Source of the DNA: Aliivibrio sp. S3MY1
Lineage (GTDB): Bacteria > Pseudomonadota > Gammaproteobacteria > Enterobacterales > Vibrionaceae
Assembly: GCF_028765575.1 (NCBI RefSeq)
Contig: NZ_JARACO010000002.1
Span: 154,733 to 218,732 of the forward strand
Reading direction: 5' to 3'
DNA length: 64,000 nt
The notes under the pieces were generated by a model. It saw only the letters and a program-made list of their open reading frames with translations. It made no database searches and was not told the origin of the DNA. The position numbers were made by a program, and so were the translations under genes. Of the stretch, positions 45,570 through 57,213 are shown in pieces. How positions within the stretch are numbered: the first letter of the stretch is position 1; each line of letters begins with the position of its first letter.

Positions 45570-46052
45570 ATGCCTGCTTTTGATATCGTTTCTGAAGTTG
45601 ATAATGTTGAACTAAAAAATGCGGTAGATAACGCTACTCGTGAATTAGCTACTCGTTTCGATTTTCGTGGCGTTGACGCAAGCTTTGAACTTAAAGGCGA
45701 AAACATCAAGATTAAAGCCGAAGATGATTTCCAACTGTCTCAATTAGTAGATATCCTACGTGGTAACCTTGCTAAGCGTGGCGTTGATGCTCGTTCTATG
45801 GACATTAAAGACGCTGTTCACTCAGGTAAAAACTTTTACCAAGACATCGACTTTAAACAAGGTGTTGATACGCTTATCGCTAAGAAATTAGTCAAAGAGA
45901 TCAAAGCATCAAAAATTAAAGTGCAAGCGGCAATCCAAGGCGAACAACTTCGCATTACTGGTAAGAACCGTGATGATCTTCAAGCAGCGATGGCACTGGT
46001 TCGTGAAGGTGACTTTGGTCAGCCTTTCCAGTTCACAAACTTCCGTGACTAA
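45570..46052 (+). CDS. yajQ: YajQ-family nucleotide-binding protein
   Basis: A 160-residue cytoplasmic protein made of two ferredoxin-like halves: [36 protein letters not shown] and later [21 protein letters not shown], typical of YajQ. Members bind nucleotides or RNA and in Xanthomonas cyclic di-GMP. AAGGA lies before the ATG, 16 bases after aroH. Two cyclic di-GMP synthases lie in the same window, but a functional link is speculation. Confidence 0.95.
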   Translation: MPAFDIVSEVDNVELKNAVDNATRELATRFDFRGVDASFELKGENIKIKAEDDFQLSQLVDILRGNLAKRGVDARSMDIKDAVHSGKNFYQDIDFKQGVDTLIAKKLVKEIKASKIKVQAAIQGEQLRITGKNRDDLQAAMALVREGDFGQPFQFTNFRD

Positions 46053-46097
46053 CCCAGTTCTAATTATCTAACAAACCGTGTTGTTTGAAAGATATAA

Positions 46098-46138
46098 AAA
46101 AAGCGCCTCTGCTGTTTATCAGTGAGGCGCTTTTTTAT
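46098..46138. terminator. bidirectional terminator of aroH-yajQ and pepF
   Basis: AAAAGCGCCTC and GAGGCGCTTTT form the stem (with an inner CTG/CAG) between an A-run and a T-run, between converging yajQ and pepF. Confidence 0.88.
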
Positions 46139-46177
46139 TATTTTCGATTATATTGTTAGCTGGGTTCTAGTTTAAAA

Positions 46178-47959
46178 TTAGCTGACTAATCGTTCAAACT
46201 CATCAATTTGTTGGCTTACTCTATCTAAGCTCTGCTGCCAAAACGTTTCTTGGGTTAAATCCATCTGCAAATGCTTTTGAACCACCTCTTCAGCTCTCAT
46301 AGAGCCTGTATCACGCAGTAAACTTACATAATCAGTGTAGAAGTGCTCACCCTTCGCTTCTCGTTGTGCGTACACCCCAATACTGAATAAGTAGCCAAAT
46401 AAATATGGGTAGTTATAAAAACTCACTTCTGGAATACTAAAGTGCAATTTACTTGCCCAAAATAGAGGATCAGGCTCAGACATCGAGTCTCCATACCATT
46501 CTGTCCAAGTGTCCCCCATTAAACGAGATAATTGATCGGGTCCTAGTTCTTTATTTGATCGTTGCTCATAAAATGCTTTTTCAAACTCATAACGAACAGG
46601 AATATTAATCGTAAGTGCTAGTGCAGACGATAACTCTTCCCATAGCATTTCAATTTTGTCTTCTTTGGTTTTTGCCTTAGCAAGCAGCGCATCACGTACT
46701 ACATTTTCAGCAAAGATCGATGCGGTTTCTGCCAATGTCATTGGGTATTTAGTTTTACACAATGGCATATCTCGCATCACCCAATTATGGAAGGCATGGC
46801 CTAGCTCATGCGCGAGCGTTAATACATCTGACATGCTATTGCCCCATGTCATAAAGACCAATGGCGTTCGAGAGTCCGCAAATTTAGTACAGTAAGCGCC
46901 AAGACGTTTTGTTTCTTGTGGCGCAGCATCTATCCAACCATTTTTTACCATCAAATCAACAAAATCGGCCATCTCTTGAGAAACACCGGCAAATGCATCC
47001 TTAATGATATCAATCGCTTCATCAAAGCTGTACTGAGAGGCTTCTCCAATGAGCGGAGGCATAGAGGCAAGTTGGTCCCAAGGGGTTAACTGCTCAGTCC
47101 CAAACATCTTCGCCATTAAGCGCCCTGCTTTTTGGCCGACTTCACGATTCTTTTTCGCTACCGACATCATACTATCAAGTGTGGCTTGCTCAATACGGCT
47201 GCCATGTAAACTCGGCTCAAGAAAATGCACGCTATTTACAGCGCTACGTTTTTTATATTCTGTTAATCTCCAGCCTGCTAGCGCATTTAAGATAGCCGAA
47301 AAACTTTCTTTGTTCTGTGCCATTGCTAGCTGTATTGCACGCCAGGCAGGCTCTCTACGAAGCGTATCACTGCCATATAGAATACTAGCAGCTTGTGATA
47401 AGCCCATCGTTTCATCAGTACCATTAGGAAGTTGCAGTGTCACTTTCATTGAGCCAGTAATATTATCGTATAAACGGCCCCAGGCATTTTTACCATCAAC
47501 ACTCATGGCTGACAATAACTGCTCTTCTTTCACACTTAATCGTGTTGCGACTAGCTTTCTCTCTTCTTCTAGTAAGAATCGTTGTGCTTCTAGCTCTTCA
47601 CTCATCGACAATACTGATTCAAACAACTCCGTTGGTGCATTCACAATCGCATCTAAATATGGACTAAAGGCTTGTGAAAGATCCGAAGATAACTTAGTCA
47701 TTTGGTTCACTAAGGCTTTGGCTTGTTCGTTTGCAGCATCAACAGAAGCAATGCAGTTTCCATAACTCGCTACGGTTGCCAATTGCACTGAAATCGACTC
47801 TTTTTCAATGATCGCTTGTTGTAAGTCATTAACGTCTAAATTAACGTCACCATTAGTGAAAACGGTAATGCGTTGTTCAATAGACGCTATCGTGTCTATC
47901 AACTTTGGATCATCAAGGGATTGAAAGGCAATAGAGAGATCCCAACTTGGTGCAGTCAT
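46178..47959 (-). CDS. oligoendopeptidase F-type M3 metallopeptidase
   Basis: Cytoplasmic zinc endopeptidase that cuts oligopeptides. The 593 residues contain the M3 zinc motif HELGH (about residues 384-388, in LTLAHELGHAFHNWV) and the third ligand Glu in MTLAETASIFAE downstream; the N-terminal half is helical. The ATG has AAGGA upstream. It belongs to the PepF/M3B branch, which is longer in Firmicutes but common in vibrios. It converges on yajQ and is transcribed alone. Confidence 0.92.
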   Translation of the reverse strand: MTAPSWDLSIAFQSLDDPKLIDTIASIEQRITVFTNGDVNLDVNDLQQAIIEKESISVQLATVASYGNCIASVDAANEQAKALVNQMTKLSSDLSQAFSPYLDAIVNAPTELFESVLSMSEELEAQRFLLEEERKLVATRLSVKEEQLLSAMSVDGKNAWGRLYDNITGSMKVTLQLPNGTDETMGLSQAASILYGSDTLRREPAWRAIQLAMAQNKESFSAILNALAGWRLTEYKKRSAVNSVHFLEPSLHGSRIEQATLDSMMSVAKKNREVGQKAGRLMAKMFGTEQLTPWDQLASMPPLIGEASQYSFDEAIDIIKDAFAGVSQEMADFVDLMVKNGWIDAAPQETKRLGAYCTKFADSRTPLVFMTWGNSMSDVLTLAHELGHAFHNWVMRDMPLCKTKYPMTLAETASIFAENVVRDALLAKAKTKEDKIEMLWEELSSALALTINIPVRYEFEKAFYEQRSNKELGPDQLSRLMGDTWTEWYGDSMSEPDPLFWASKLHFSIPEVSFYNYPYLFGYLFSIGVYAQREAKGEHFYTDYVSLLRDTGSMRAEEVVQKHLQMDLTQETFWQQSLDRVSQQIDEFERLVS

Positions 47960-48045
47960 GATTGTGTCCTTTTATTTTGTTTTGATCATCATAGCAATTG
48001 ATTTAGATTGATAACAGCGCCTCTGAATTGATCTCATCTTTTGAG

Positions 48046-49059
48046 TTAATTCGTCTTACTTTTCTCAATTTTTTGAACTAATAAGCACGCTCGATGACCA
48101 TTTTCTACATTGGCATTAGGAAAGACTACGCTTTCTCCCCCGGCTTGAGCGGTATATTTCACATCGCTATCGGTAGCAAGTAAGTCATTTTCAGTAAATG
48201 ACGTGAAGTTAGCGAGATCGCTAGTGAAATGAAACGTAAATTGATTGCTGTGTTTCATAATGCTACGCGTTACTTGGTATTCTACCAATGTCGCATCAGA
48301 TGACGCCTGCTCAAAATAATCAGCGTGACTGATCATATTTCTTAATGCTTCGTTAAACTCAGAAAGCAAGGTTAAGTCGTTCTCCCCCATTTTTGATACT
48401 TTACCAAGCTCAACCGTTGCGGCATGAGCGCCATGATGCTCTGCACTGTACCAACTAAATGTGGATGCTGGGGCTTCTGCGTATAAACAGGCTTCTATTT
48501 TACTGCGTGATAGGAAATCTAATAATAATTCTGAGCGCTTATAGTGTTGATTATATGGATGTATCGCAAAGGTATAGTGTTGAGATGAGCGGATGGCGCA
48601 GTGTAAGTCTAAATGCCACTTCTCTTCTGCATTATGCTTGGTAAAAAAGCCATCCACGCTTCTCATTAAACGATTGGCTACGTCGATTTCAACAATATCT
48701 TTATTTTCATCTTGATGGTGGCTAAAAAGTCGGTTTAGGTTGGTATCAATAAAGCGAGTGTGTTGATGAGTTGCTGCGGGATGGCCATAGATAAATAAAC
48801 AAGGCTGAGAAAGTGATAATCTCCCACTTTGTATATCTGCAATGATCTGATCAAGCAGTTCTATTGGTGAGGTTTCGTTACCATGAATACCTGATGAAAG
48901 CACGATGGCTCGATGAGATTCAAAATCTAATTCAGGAACAAACTCCACCACGCCACGACTGTGTAAAATGACATGAGTCCCGTTTGCAAGTTGCCAAGTC
49001 TTTTCTTTTACTGGGATAGATAAATCTAATGTATTTTGAATAAATGAAATATGTTCCAT
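48046..49059 (-). CDS. astE: succinylglutamate desuccinylase
   Basis: Last step of the arginine succinyltransferase (AST) pathway: N-succinylglutamate to glutamate and succinate. The 337 residues show the zinc site of the AstE/aspartoacylase family: His59 and Glu62 in SSGIHGNETSP, His153 in HLDLHC, and the catalytic Glu217 in ATVELGKV. The rest of the ast genes are not in the window, which fits the usual vibrio arrangement where astE is away from astCADB. Confidence is high from motifs and length. Confidence 0.93.
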   Translation of the reverse strand: MEHISFIQNTLDLSIPVKEKTWQLANGTHVILHSRGVVEFVPELDFESHRAIVLSSGIHGNETSPIELLDQIIADIQSGRLSLSQPCLFIYGHPAATHQHTRFIDTNLNRLFSHHQDENKDIVEIDVANRLMRSVDGFFTKHNAEEKWHLDLHCAIRSSQHYTFAIHPYNQHYKRSELLLDFLSRSKIEACLYAEAPASTFSWYSAEHHGAHAATVELGKVSKMGENDLTLLSEFNEALRNMISHADYFEQASSDATLVEYQVTRSIMKHSNQFTFHFTSDLANFTSFTENDLLATDSDVKYTAQAGGESVVFPNANVENGHRACLLVQKIEKSKTN

Positions 49060-49190
49060 TGGTACTTCTCTTCCTTGGTAATATATTCAACCAAAAAACT
49101 GTACCACTAGTAACACAACAAAATAACAAGATAACAACATTTGTGTGAGTTCAAACATCGCTTATATCGGATTTAGGATATATAGATAAT

Positions 49191-49227
49191 AAAAAAGCTG
49201 CACAACAGATTAAGTTATACAGCTTTC
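49191..49227 (-). terminator. terminator of ihfA
   Basis: AAAGCTG (49194-49200) and CAGCTTT (49220-49226), followed on the minus strand by TTTATT; 27 bases past the ihfA stop. Confidence 0.65.
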
Positions 49228-49253
49228 ATTTTTCTTAGCTCAAGTTGGCAAGA

Positions 49254-49550
49254 TTATTTTTCTACTGGTAGACTCTCAACACGAGCTTTCAGTTTCTGAC
49301 CCGGTTTAAATGTAACAACTCGGCGTGCAGAAATTGGAATATCTTCCCCAGTTTTTGGGTTGCGTCCAGGTCGCTCACTCTTTTCGCGTAAGTCAAAATT
49401 ACCAAAACCAGATAATTTTACTTGCTCACCACTCTCTAGAGCTTGCTTAATCTCTTCGAAAAATACTTCTACCGTTTCCTTGGCGTCGCGTTTACTTAAT
49501 CCAACTTTTTCAAATAAGGTCTCAGCCAAATCAGCTTTAGTGAGTGCCAT
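49254..49550 (-). CDS. ihfA: integration host factor subunit alpha
   Basis: DNA-bending nucleoid protein, one half of the IHF heterodimer. The 98 residues have the HU/IHF fold with [20 protein letters not shown] and the intercalating proline region ([20 protein letters not shown]), plus alpha-specific residues such as the start [20 protein letters not shown]. In E. coli it is the last gene of the pheST operon; here a terminator (50011-50046) and over 500 bases separate it from pheT, so it has its own promoter. Confidence 0.97.
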   Translation of the reverse strand: MALTKADLAETLFEKVGLSKRDAKETVEVFFEEIKQALESGEQVKLSGFGNFDLREKSERPGRNPKTGEDIPISARRVVTFKPGQKLKARVESLPVEK

Positions 49551-50010
49551 AAAAACTACCCTCAGGTTACGTTAGAGATAGTTACAGTATTTACTGCAAC
49601 CGGAAACTGAATTGTTAGAACAACGACTTAACATTGCATCAACTAATAGACAGTGTATGCCAACCATCTGATTTTCGCCAACTTTTTTCTTAAGAATCAT
49701 GCACTATTTATGAGATAACGATCAAATTTATAAGCTATTTACGCTAAGATATCTCACATATACCTAAGCTAAGTTGTTGATTTGGTATTTAACACTAGTT
49801 ATTACGGATTTATCAGATTATTTGTCTGTATGTGAAATTGTGATACCAAGCAGATAATTATTAATAGAATTAAAAATAAGGCATCTATTTGATTGTGAAC
49901 AAGTTAGTTTTAGGCAAATGTTAGAGCGATAATAACTAAATACAAAAATTGTCTTTCGTTTCAGAATTAAATACTGAGATTGAATTATACTCTTTAATTC
50001 TGACCAATAA
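49551..50010. other. ihfA upstream region
   Basis: About 460 bases without a credible gene; a 72-codon frame (49818-50036, minus) has no ribosome site and overlaps the pheT terminator. The stretch carries the presumed ihfA promoter and a long untranslated leader. Confidence 0.5.
49652..49681 (-). promoter_or_regulatory. possible ihfA promoter
   Basis: On the minus strand TTGGCG (49676-49681), 18 bases, TACACT (49652-49657), about 100 bases before the ihfA ATG. Weak match. Confidence 0.35.
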
Positions 50011-50046
50011 TAAAAAACCCAGTATTGATCGCTCAACGCTGGGTTT
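50011..50046 (-). terminator. terminator of pheST
   Basis: AACCCAG and CTGGGTT flank a 16-base loop (stem in 50015-50044); on the minus strand followed by TTTTTATTATT. It starts about 28 bases after the pheT stop. Confidence 0.8.
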
Positions 50047-50074
50047 ACTTTATTTATGCAGTGTTCGCTGCTAA

Positions 50075-52462
50075 TTAGTCACGCAATGTTGCTGAGAACT
50101 TCTCACCAATGGCTGCAACGATAGCGTCAACAGCTGAAGTGATATCAGCCTCTTCTAATGTACGTTCAACTGATTGAAGTGTCAGTGCAATTGCAAGACT
50201 CTTCTTACCGTCTTCAACACCTTGTCCACGGTACACATCGAACAGTTTAGCGCTAGTTAATAGCTCGCCACCTGATGCTAAACATTCAGCAACGATGTCA
50301 CCAGAAGCAATTGCTTCGTCTGCAACGATCGCGATATCACGACGGTTTGCAGGGAACTTAGATACTGCTGCCGCTTCAGGGATAACGCGAGTGTTGATTG
50401 CGTCCCACTCGATTTCAAACATGATGGTACGACCGTTCAAGCCAAACTTACGCTCTAGCTCTGGGTGTACTGTACCGATGAAACCAACTTCTTTACCATC
50501 AACAACGATAGCTGCTGTTTGACCTGGGTGAAGTGCTGGGTGTTTAGCCGCTTTAAACTCGTACGCTAATTCGTTAGCAGTTAGTTCAAGAACCGCTTCT
50601 AAATCGCCTTTAAGGTCAAAGAAATCAACGGTGTTAGTTGCGATATCCCAGTGTTCTTCACCACGAGTACCAGCGATGATACCAGCAAGCATCATTTCTT
50701 GACGCATGCCGTTTTCTGCTGATTCTTCAGGAATAAAACGCAGACCAGATTCGAATAAACGAACGCGTGGTTGCTGACGTTTTTGGTTATGAACAACAGT
50801 GTTGATCAAACCAGTCCATAGGCTTAGGCGCATTGCTGACATGTCAGCTGAAATTGGGAATGGCAGAATTAACGGCTCAATCTCAGGCACGATCAGTTTT
50901 TGTTGCTCAGGCTCTACGAAGCTATAAGTAATTGCTTCATGGTAACCACGATCAACAAGAAGGTCTCGAACACGCTTAAGCGGTTGATTTGCTTCTTTGT
51001 GATCGTTCATGTTAAGTGCTGCAACAGGTGCTTGGTTTGGAATGTTATCGTAACCGTAGATACGACCAACTTCTTCAATTAGGTCTTGCTCGATTGCAAT
51101 ATCAAAACGCCATGATGGAGATGTTGCTGTCCAACCTGTGTCTGTCGTTTCAACAGAACAACCTAGACGCGTTAAGATCTCAACCACATCTGTTGATGGG
51201 ATGTGATGACCTAATAGACCATCTAACTTGCTGCGACGTAATTCAACCGTGTTTGCCGTTGGAAGATCAGCGTCAGATTCTGCTGCAGAGATAGGAGCGA
51301 CTTCGCCACCACAAAGTTCAACAAGAAGCTGAGTTGCACGCTCCATCGCTGTTGCTTGTAATGTAGAGTCAACACCACGCTCAAAACGTAGAGAAGAATC
51401 AGTGTGTAGACCGTATGCACGCGCACGACCACGAATGTGATCAGGGGCGAAGAATGCACACTCAAGCATGATGTCAGTTGTTTCAGACGTAACACCAGAC
51501 TCTTGACCACCAAAGATACCAGCGATTGCTAGTGCTTTGTTTTGGTCTGCAATCACTAATGTATTGTTGTTTAGCTTCGCTTCGTTGCCATCAAGAAGAG
51601 TCAGTTTCTCATCTTGTTCAGCCATACGAACCACAATGCCGCCGTCGATCTTAGCAAGATCAAACGCGTGCATTGGTTGGCCTTGCTCAAGCATTACGTA
51701 GTTTGTAATATCAACAATCGCATCGATTGAACGGATACCACAACGACGCAGTTTCTCTTGCATCCAGATTGGCGTTTCAGCTTTTGCATTTACGTTCTTG
51801 ATTACACGACCAAGGTAACGTGGACACGCTTCAGTTGCTTTAACGTCAATAGAAACCGTATCTTCAATGCTTGTAGCTACAGCTTCAATAGTTGGTTCAA
51901 CTACGTCTGCGCGGTTAAGAACACCTACTTCACGAGCTAAACCACGAATGCTAAAACAGTCAGCACGGTTTGCTGTTAGGTCAACATCGATAGCAACATC
52001 GTTAAGCTCAAGAAGCTCACGAACGTCCATACCTAATGTAGAGCCTTCTGGTAGTTCTAAAATACCGTCAGATTCAACATCAATACCCAGCTCAGAGAAA
52101 GAACAAAGCATACCGTGTGATGGAACACCACGTAGTTTTGCTTTCTTAATTTTGAAGTCACCAGGAAGTACAGCACCAACCGTTGCAACAGCAACCGTTA
52201 GGCCAAGACGACAGTTAGATGCGCCACAAACGATGTCTAAAAGCTCTTCTTCGCCGATATCAATTTTAGTTACACGAAGTTTGTCTGCGTCTGGGTGTTG
52301 ACCACACTCAACCACTTTACCTACTTTAACGCCGGTGAACTCACCAGCAACAGGTGCAACTTCATCAACTTCCAAACCAGCCATTGTGATTTGGTGAGCT
52401 AGCTCTTCGCTGTTAATAGCAGGTTTAACCCACTCGCGTAGCCAAGATTCACTGAATTTCAT
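50075..52462 (-). CDS. pheT: phenylalanyl-tRNA synthetase beta subunit
   Basis: Half of the class II PheRS heterotetramer. The 795 residues (E. coli: 795) run from the N-terminal tRNA-binding OB domain ([22 protein letters not shown], about 40-60) through the B3/B4 editing domain, B5 ([21 protein letters not shown]) and the core, to the C-terminal ferredoxin-like anticodon-binding domain ([16 protein letters not shown]...[13 protein letters not shown]). It follows pheS by 17 bases in an operon. Confidence 0.98.
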   Translation of the reverse strand: MKFSESWLREWVKPAINSEELAHQITMAGLEVDEVAPVAGEFTGVKVGKVVECGQHPDADKLRVTKIDIGEEELLDIVCGASNCRLGLTVAVATVGAVLPGDFKIKKAKLRGVPSHGMLCSFSELGIDVESDGILELPEGSTLGMDVRELLELNDVAIDVDLTANRADCFSIRGLAREVGVLNRADVVEPTIEAVATSIEDTVSIDVKATEACPRYLGRVIKNVNAKAETPIWMQEKLRRCGIRSIDAIVDITNYVMLEQGQPMHAFDLAKIDGGIVVRMAEQDEKLTLLDGNEAKLNNNTLVIADQNKALAIAGIFGGQESGVTSETTDIMLECAFFAPDHIRGRARAYGLHTDSSLRFERGVDSTLQATAMERATQLLVELCGGEVAPISAAESDADLPTANTVELRRSKLDGLLGHHIPSTDVVEILTRLGCSVETTDTGWTATSPSWRFDIAIEQDLIEEVGRIYGYDNIPNQAPVAALNMNDHKEANQPLKRVRDLLVDRGYHEAITYSFVEPEQQKLIVPEIEPLILPFPISADMSAMRLSLWTGLINTVVHNQKRQQPRVRLFESGLRFIPEESAENGMRQEMMLAGIIAGTRGEEHWDIATNTVDFFDLKGDLEAVLELTANELAYEFKAAKHPALHPGQTAAIVVDGKEVGFIGTVHPELERKFGLNGRTIMFEIEWDAINTRVIPEAAAVSKFPANRRDIAIVADEAIASGDIVAECLASGGELLTSAKLFDVYRGQGVEDGKKSLAIALTLQSVERTLEEADITSAVDAIVAAIGEKFSATLRD

Positions 52463-52479
52463 AAATTTCTAGCCCCGAA

Positions 52480-53478
<999 letters not shown>

Positions 53479-53706
53479 TTATAGGTGGTATCCGTTGCGA
53501 GTAAAATACATATCAGCACATAGTAATAAATCACAGCGCTAAATCCAAACTGAATTGGATAAAATAGCTGATCTAATAGAAAAAAGTACTTTTCTTAGCC
53601 AAATGCCTATAGAACGCCTATCAATTCCCCTCTTTTTACATGGCTATCATTTTTATTTTATTCAATTGTTCACGTCATAGAACAAAAAAACAAAAGATCA
53701 AATGAA

Positions 53707-53725
53707 AATGATAGTAATTATCATT
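53707..53725. promoter_or_regulatory. Fur box before the heme receptor gene
   Basis: AATGATAGTAATTATCATT, a near-perfect 19-bp palindrome close to the Fur consensus (GATAATGATAATCATTATC), 55 bases before the receptor ATG and just ahead of a TATTAT (53735-53740) that can serve as -10 box. Confidence 0.75.
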
Positions 53726-53780
53726 CGCAGTATGTATTATCTTTCCGGATTATGAGACTACACACTTTCAAGGAATTAAC

Positions 53781-55943
53781 ATGTCTAATAAAAAAACGCT
53801 TTTAGCTGCGTCTATTTTAGTTGCTATCTCGCCTATCCTTCATGCAAAAACCTCTTCTAATGAGAATGCGACAATGTTCGATGAGGTTGTTGTATCGGCA
53901 ACCCGAACAGAACAAACAGTAGAAAAAACAGCTTCATCTGTCACTGTAATATCAGATAAACAAATTGAAAAAAACATGGCAAAAGATATTGATGATATCT
54001 TCAATTATACACCTGGAGTAACAATGAATTCGAGTACCCGACAAGGAGCTCAAACCATAAATATTCGGGGAATGGAAGGAAAGCGAGTAAAGATTTTAGT
54101 CGATGGTTCATCTCAACCTGGTTCATTTGATGGTGGACCATACAGTTTCATTAATTCAAGTGGTATTACAATCGATCCTGATATGATTAAGAGCGTTGAA
54201 ATCATAAAAGGCGCGGCATCAAGTTTACATGGAAGTGATGCTATCGGAGGCGTTGTTGCCTTCGAAACAAAAGACCCTAAAGATTTCTTAAAAGATGGGG
54301 CTGATATTGGCGGGCAAGTAAAATTAACCTACTCTTCTGAAGATAACTCATTTAGTGAAAATGTAGCTCTAGCTAATCGCTTTGGTAATTTAGAAACATT
54401 AGTCGCTTATACTCGCCGTGATGGTGAAGAGTTACAAAACTTTTCAGACATTAATAACCCTAGAAACTATGCTATTGAAAACCAAGATACAACTGCCGAT
54501 AATTTATTAGTAAAACTACAATATCAGATCAATGACGACCATCGTATCGAGTTGTTAGCAGAACTAATCCAAGATACAACAGATTCAAAAATACACCACT
54601 CTTCATACCCAACGTTCACTGGTGAAGATGAAACAAAACAAAATCGATTTGCAATTAAACATATTTGGTTTACAGAATCGGCGATTGCTGATTCAATCAC
54701 TAGCAAAATATCATACATTAAAAAAGATGAGAATGGCGTAACTAAACGCTTTAAGCCTGCTGGCCCAGGGATGCCACCGTGGGTTCCTGCAAACAATGAT
54801 AATCATCAAACGAAAGATTACGTCTATAGCGAAAATAAAGTTGAATTTGAAACGCAATTAGATAAAGAACTGAATAATCATTATTTGGTTTATGGTATCA
54901 CCTACGCCACTAGTGATATCAGCAATACCAATCTGGAATTTAATTCAGATCCTGCCACACCTAATAAAGTATATGTTTACACTCCAGATGCTAAAGAGCA
55001 AAAATTTGGAATCTTTTTGCAAGATGAAATTTCACTTGCTAATGATAGACTACTCCTTACACCCGGCATTCGCTTTGATCATTTTTCAACAGATCCTGGC
55101 GATAATACCGGAGAAAATTTAGAGCCATTTTCTGATTCAGCAATCACTGGCCGCCTAGGTACTACATATTCTATTACAGACTCTAATATTATTTTTGGAC
55201 AGATCAGCCAAGGCTTTAGAGCCCCTTCTTTTGATGAACTTTATTATACTTATGATAACCCTGGTCATGGTTATGTAAACGACCCAAATCCCGACTTAAA
55301 ATCAGAAACCAGCATTTCATATGAAATTGGTTATCGACATAATATCGCTTCAAGCTCTTCTGAGATCGCTTTATATTACAGCGATTATGATAACTTCATT
55401 GAACAGGTCATAACTAAAAAAGTAGGTCGTACAACCCATTATTCATATATAAATAAAAGTTCTGCCACAATAAAAGGGATCGAATTATCAAATAGACTTT
55501 TGTGGAATGAATTAGTTAATGCTCCAGATGGCTTATCGACTCGAGCTGTGGCTTCTTACACTGAAGGGGAAGATAGTAACGGCTATGCACTTAATAGCAT
55601 TAATCCATGGAACGCAGTACTATCATTAAACTTTGATGACCCAAATGAGGTTTGGGGAACCAGCTTAAAAGTCAATTATACTGCTAAGAAATCTTATAAT
55701 GATATTAATACAGATAGTTCAAATGGTGGTGATGCTTCACAAGTAGAGTTGCCTAGTGCAACCATTATAGATTTAACCGCTTATTATAAACCAATTAAAG
55801 CATTAACTCTTCGCGCTGGTATTTTTAATGTTGCCAATAAAGAATATTATCGTTGGAATGATGTCCGTGGAGAAGACGCACTTTATAAAGATAGTTCCCA
55901 GGCAGAAAGAAATTATTCAGTCTCAGCAAAATATGAATTTTAG
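53781..55943 (+). CDS. huvA: TonB-dependent heme/hemoprotein receptor (HutA/HuvA type)
   Basis: Outer-membrane gated porin that takes up heme. The 720-residue precursor has a signal peptide (to about residue 22), a TonB box region (FDEVVVSATR, about 32-41), a plug domain (VEKTASSVTVIS...INIRGMEGKRVKILVDG) and a 22-strand barrel ending in a terminal Phe (VSAKYEF). The heme-receptor signature is present: FRAPSFDELYY followed by PGHGY and NPDLKSETS, with the histidine between FRAP and NPDL that coordinates heme in HemR. A Fur box lies upstream and a terminator downstream; hutZ converges. HutA versus HuvA naming cannot be settled from sequence alone. Confidence 0.92.
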   Translation: MSNKKTLLAASILVAISPILHAKTSSNENATMFDEVVVSATRTEQTVEKTASSVTVISDKQIEKNMAKDIDDIFNYTPGVTMNSSTRQGAQTINIRGMEGKRVKILVDGSSQPGSFDGGPYSFINSSGITIDPDMIKSVEIIKGAASSLHGSDAIGGVVAFETKDPKDFLKDGADIGGQVKLTYSSEDNSFSENVALANRFGNLETLVAYTRRDGEELQNFSDINNPRNYAIENQDTTADNLLVKLQYQINDDHRIELLAELIQDTTDSKIHHSSYPTFTGEDETKQNRFAIKHIWFTESAIADSITSKISYIKKDENGVTKRFKPAGPGMPPWVPANNDNHQTKDYVYSENKVEFETQLDKELNNHYLVYGITYATSDISNTNLEFNSDPATPNKVYVYTPDAKEQKFGIFLQDEISLANDRLLLTPGIRFDHFSTDPGDNTGENLEPFSDSAITGRLGTTYSITDSNIIFGQISQGFRAPSFDELYYTYDNPGHGYVNDPNPDLKSETSISYEIGYRHNIASSSSEIALYYSDYDNFIEQVITKKVGRTTHYSYINKSSATIKGIELSNRLLWNELVNAPDGLSTRAVASYTEGEDSNGYALNSINPWNAVLSLNFDDPNEVWGTSLKVNYTAKKSYNDINTDSSNGGDASQVELPSATIIDLTAYYKPIKALTLRAGIFNVANKEYYRWNDVRGEDALYKDSSQAERNYSVSAKYEF

Positions 55944-55950
55944 TTAAATT

Positions 55951-55978
55951 AAAAAAGCGGCAATAGCGCCGCTTTTTT
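55951..55978 (+). terminator. terminator of the heme receptor gene
   Basis: AAAAAAGCGGC (55951-55961) and GCCGCTTTTTT (55968-55978), a short-loop GC hairpin with a T-run. Confidence 0.88.
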
Positions 55979-56067
55979 ATTGCTGAACCTTATGTTCTAC
56001 ACTGATTAAAGTCAGTCTCGATGCTAAATGGTTAAATTACCTTATTCTATCCTGCAACAGATTGGCA

Positions 56068-56094
56068 TAAAAAAAGCTCAATTACTTGAGCTTT
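56068..56094 (-). terminator. terminator of hutWXZ
   Basis: AAAGCTCAA (56073-56081) and TTGAGCTTT (56086-56094), followed on the minus strand by TTTTTTTA; 33 bases beyond hutZ. Confidence 0.85.
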
Positions 56095-56126
56095 AAATTT
56101 ATTGATGATGTGTAGCAAGTAATTAA

Positions 56127-56654
56127 TTATGCTGTTCTTTTCTTATGCCCTTGTTCTAAATGAACAAAATCGACAAGATCATCGCCACTCACTTGAAACG
56201 CTTGACCAAACCCTTTTACGAATAATCCTTGAATTGGTTTTAATCGGAACATTTTAAAATCTTCTAATGAGCTCAAGCCATCGATAATATCGCCAAAACG
56301 GTGTTTCATTTCATCAACGGCTAATTGCCAATTTTCTTCTTCTCTATCAATTAGAATAGCGGTTGCATCGAACGTCAGTCTTTTACGCGCAAATAGTTGC
56401 TTTGATGAATCTTCATCTTCTACGAGCATTAATGATACGTCAGGATTTTGCAGAAGATTTCTTGCATGGCGTGCAATTTCTGAGATCAATATATAGTAAC
56501 CATCTTCTAATAAAACAAAGGGCGCATAGCTTACGTTTGGTTTCCCCTCACAATCCACGGTTGCTAATTGAAGCGTTTTACGTGAATCACGAAACTCTTG
56601 GATTTCTGGGCCTAAGCGATGTTGTAATCTTTCCTGTTTAACATTTGAATTCAT
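56127..56654 (-). CDS. hutZ: heme-degrading/utilisation protein HutZ
   Basis: Cytoplasmic heme-binding protein with a split-barrel flavin-reductase-like fold, needed for heme use as an iron source; V. cholerae HutZ breaks down heme to biliverdin. The 175 residues include RKTLQLATVDCEGKPNVSYAPFV and the conserved C-terminal HLEQGHKKR; the last His is residue 170, the same number as the heme ligand of V. cholerae HutZ. AAAGGA precedes the ATG. Third gene of hutW-hutX-hutZ, 33 bases after hutX. Confidence 0.95.
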   Translation of the reverse strand: MNSNVKQERLQHRLGPEIQEFRDSRKTLQLATVDCEGKPNVSYAPFVLLEDGYYILISEIARHARNLLQNPDVSLMLVEDEDSSKQLFARKRLTFDATAILIDREEENWQLAVDEMKHRFGDIIDGLSSLEDFKMFRLKPIQGLFVKGFGQAFQVSGDDLVDFVHLEQGHKKRTA

Positions 56655-56687
56655 TTTTCTTTCCTTTTAAATTTTGAACTAATTTTT

Positions 56688-57179
56688 CTATTTATATTCT
56701 TGTTTTAACATATTAAAAGCACTGACTTGTTCTGGGATTAATTGACGTTTTTTATCTCGCCCTAAATAGATCTTAAATACAGAATGTCCATCTTGATCAA
56801 AGAATCCAAAATAGTGACTTTCAGATCCTCTAAATGGTTTACTGACTAATGCTATATCTGTAATTAAATCTAATTTTAAGTGTCCGTGTAACTCACCATT
56901 TCGCCCCATTAAATTATAATAACCATGAGCAAGCTTACCTTTTGGGAATGGTGCTTTTACTTCAAAGATAGAGCCAAAAGAATGCACTATCGTTGTGACA
57001 TCACCAAAGTCAACCAGCCCCTCTAGAATATCCTGTGCTTTATTTCCAGCAACCAAAGTAACCATGTCTCGTGGTAATGATTTCACGACCTCTGCTTCTG
57101 ATAGATTCAATTCTTCCGCTATGTCTTTTGGTAATAGCTCTGGGGCATTTTCTAGTAACTTAATAACGTCTTTATTCAT
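56688..57179 (-). CDS. hutX: heme chaperone HutX
   Basis: Cytoplasmic heme carrier that hands heme to HutZ. The 163 residues start MNKDVIKLLENAPELLPKDI with a small helical region, then the HutX/HuvX core with a repeated pattern VVHSFGSIFEVKAPFPKGKLAHGYYNL and HGHLKLDLI...ALVSKPFRGSESHYFGFFD. It lies 34 bases after hutW and 33 before hutZ, so the three are an operon. Confidence 0.93.
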   Translation of the reverse strand: MNKDVIKLLENAPELLPKDIAEELNLSEAEVVKSLPRDMVTLVAGNKAQDILEGLVDFGDVTTIVHSFGSIFEVKAPFPKGKLAHGYYNLMGRNGELHGHLKLDLITDIALVSKPFRGSESHYFGFFDQDGHSVFKIYLGRDKKRQLIPEQVSAFNMLKQEYK

Positions 57180-57213
57180 GATTAATACTCTATTTTGATG
57201 ATGATTTTTATAA

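Noticed and set aside
47049..47765. 238-codon open frame on the plus strand
   Set aside because: It lies fully antisense to pepF, whose product has intact M3 motifs; the translation is Ser/Phe/Cys-rich without any domain and has no ribosome site.
49818..50036. 72-codon frame between ihfA and pheT
   Set aside because: No ribosome site, runs into the pheT terminator, low-complexity AT-rich translation.
51867..52301. 144-codon frame antisense to pheT
   Set aside because: Mirror of the pheT coding pattern; composition (Ser, Arg, Thr) is typical of a reverse-strand shadow.
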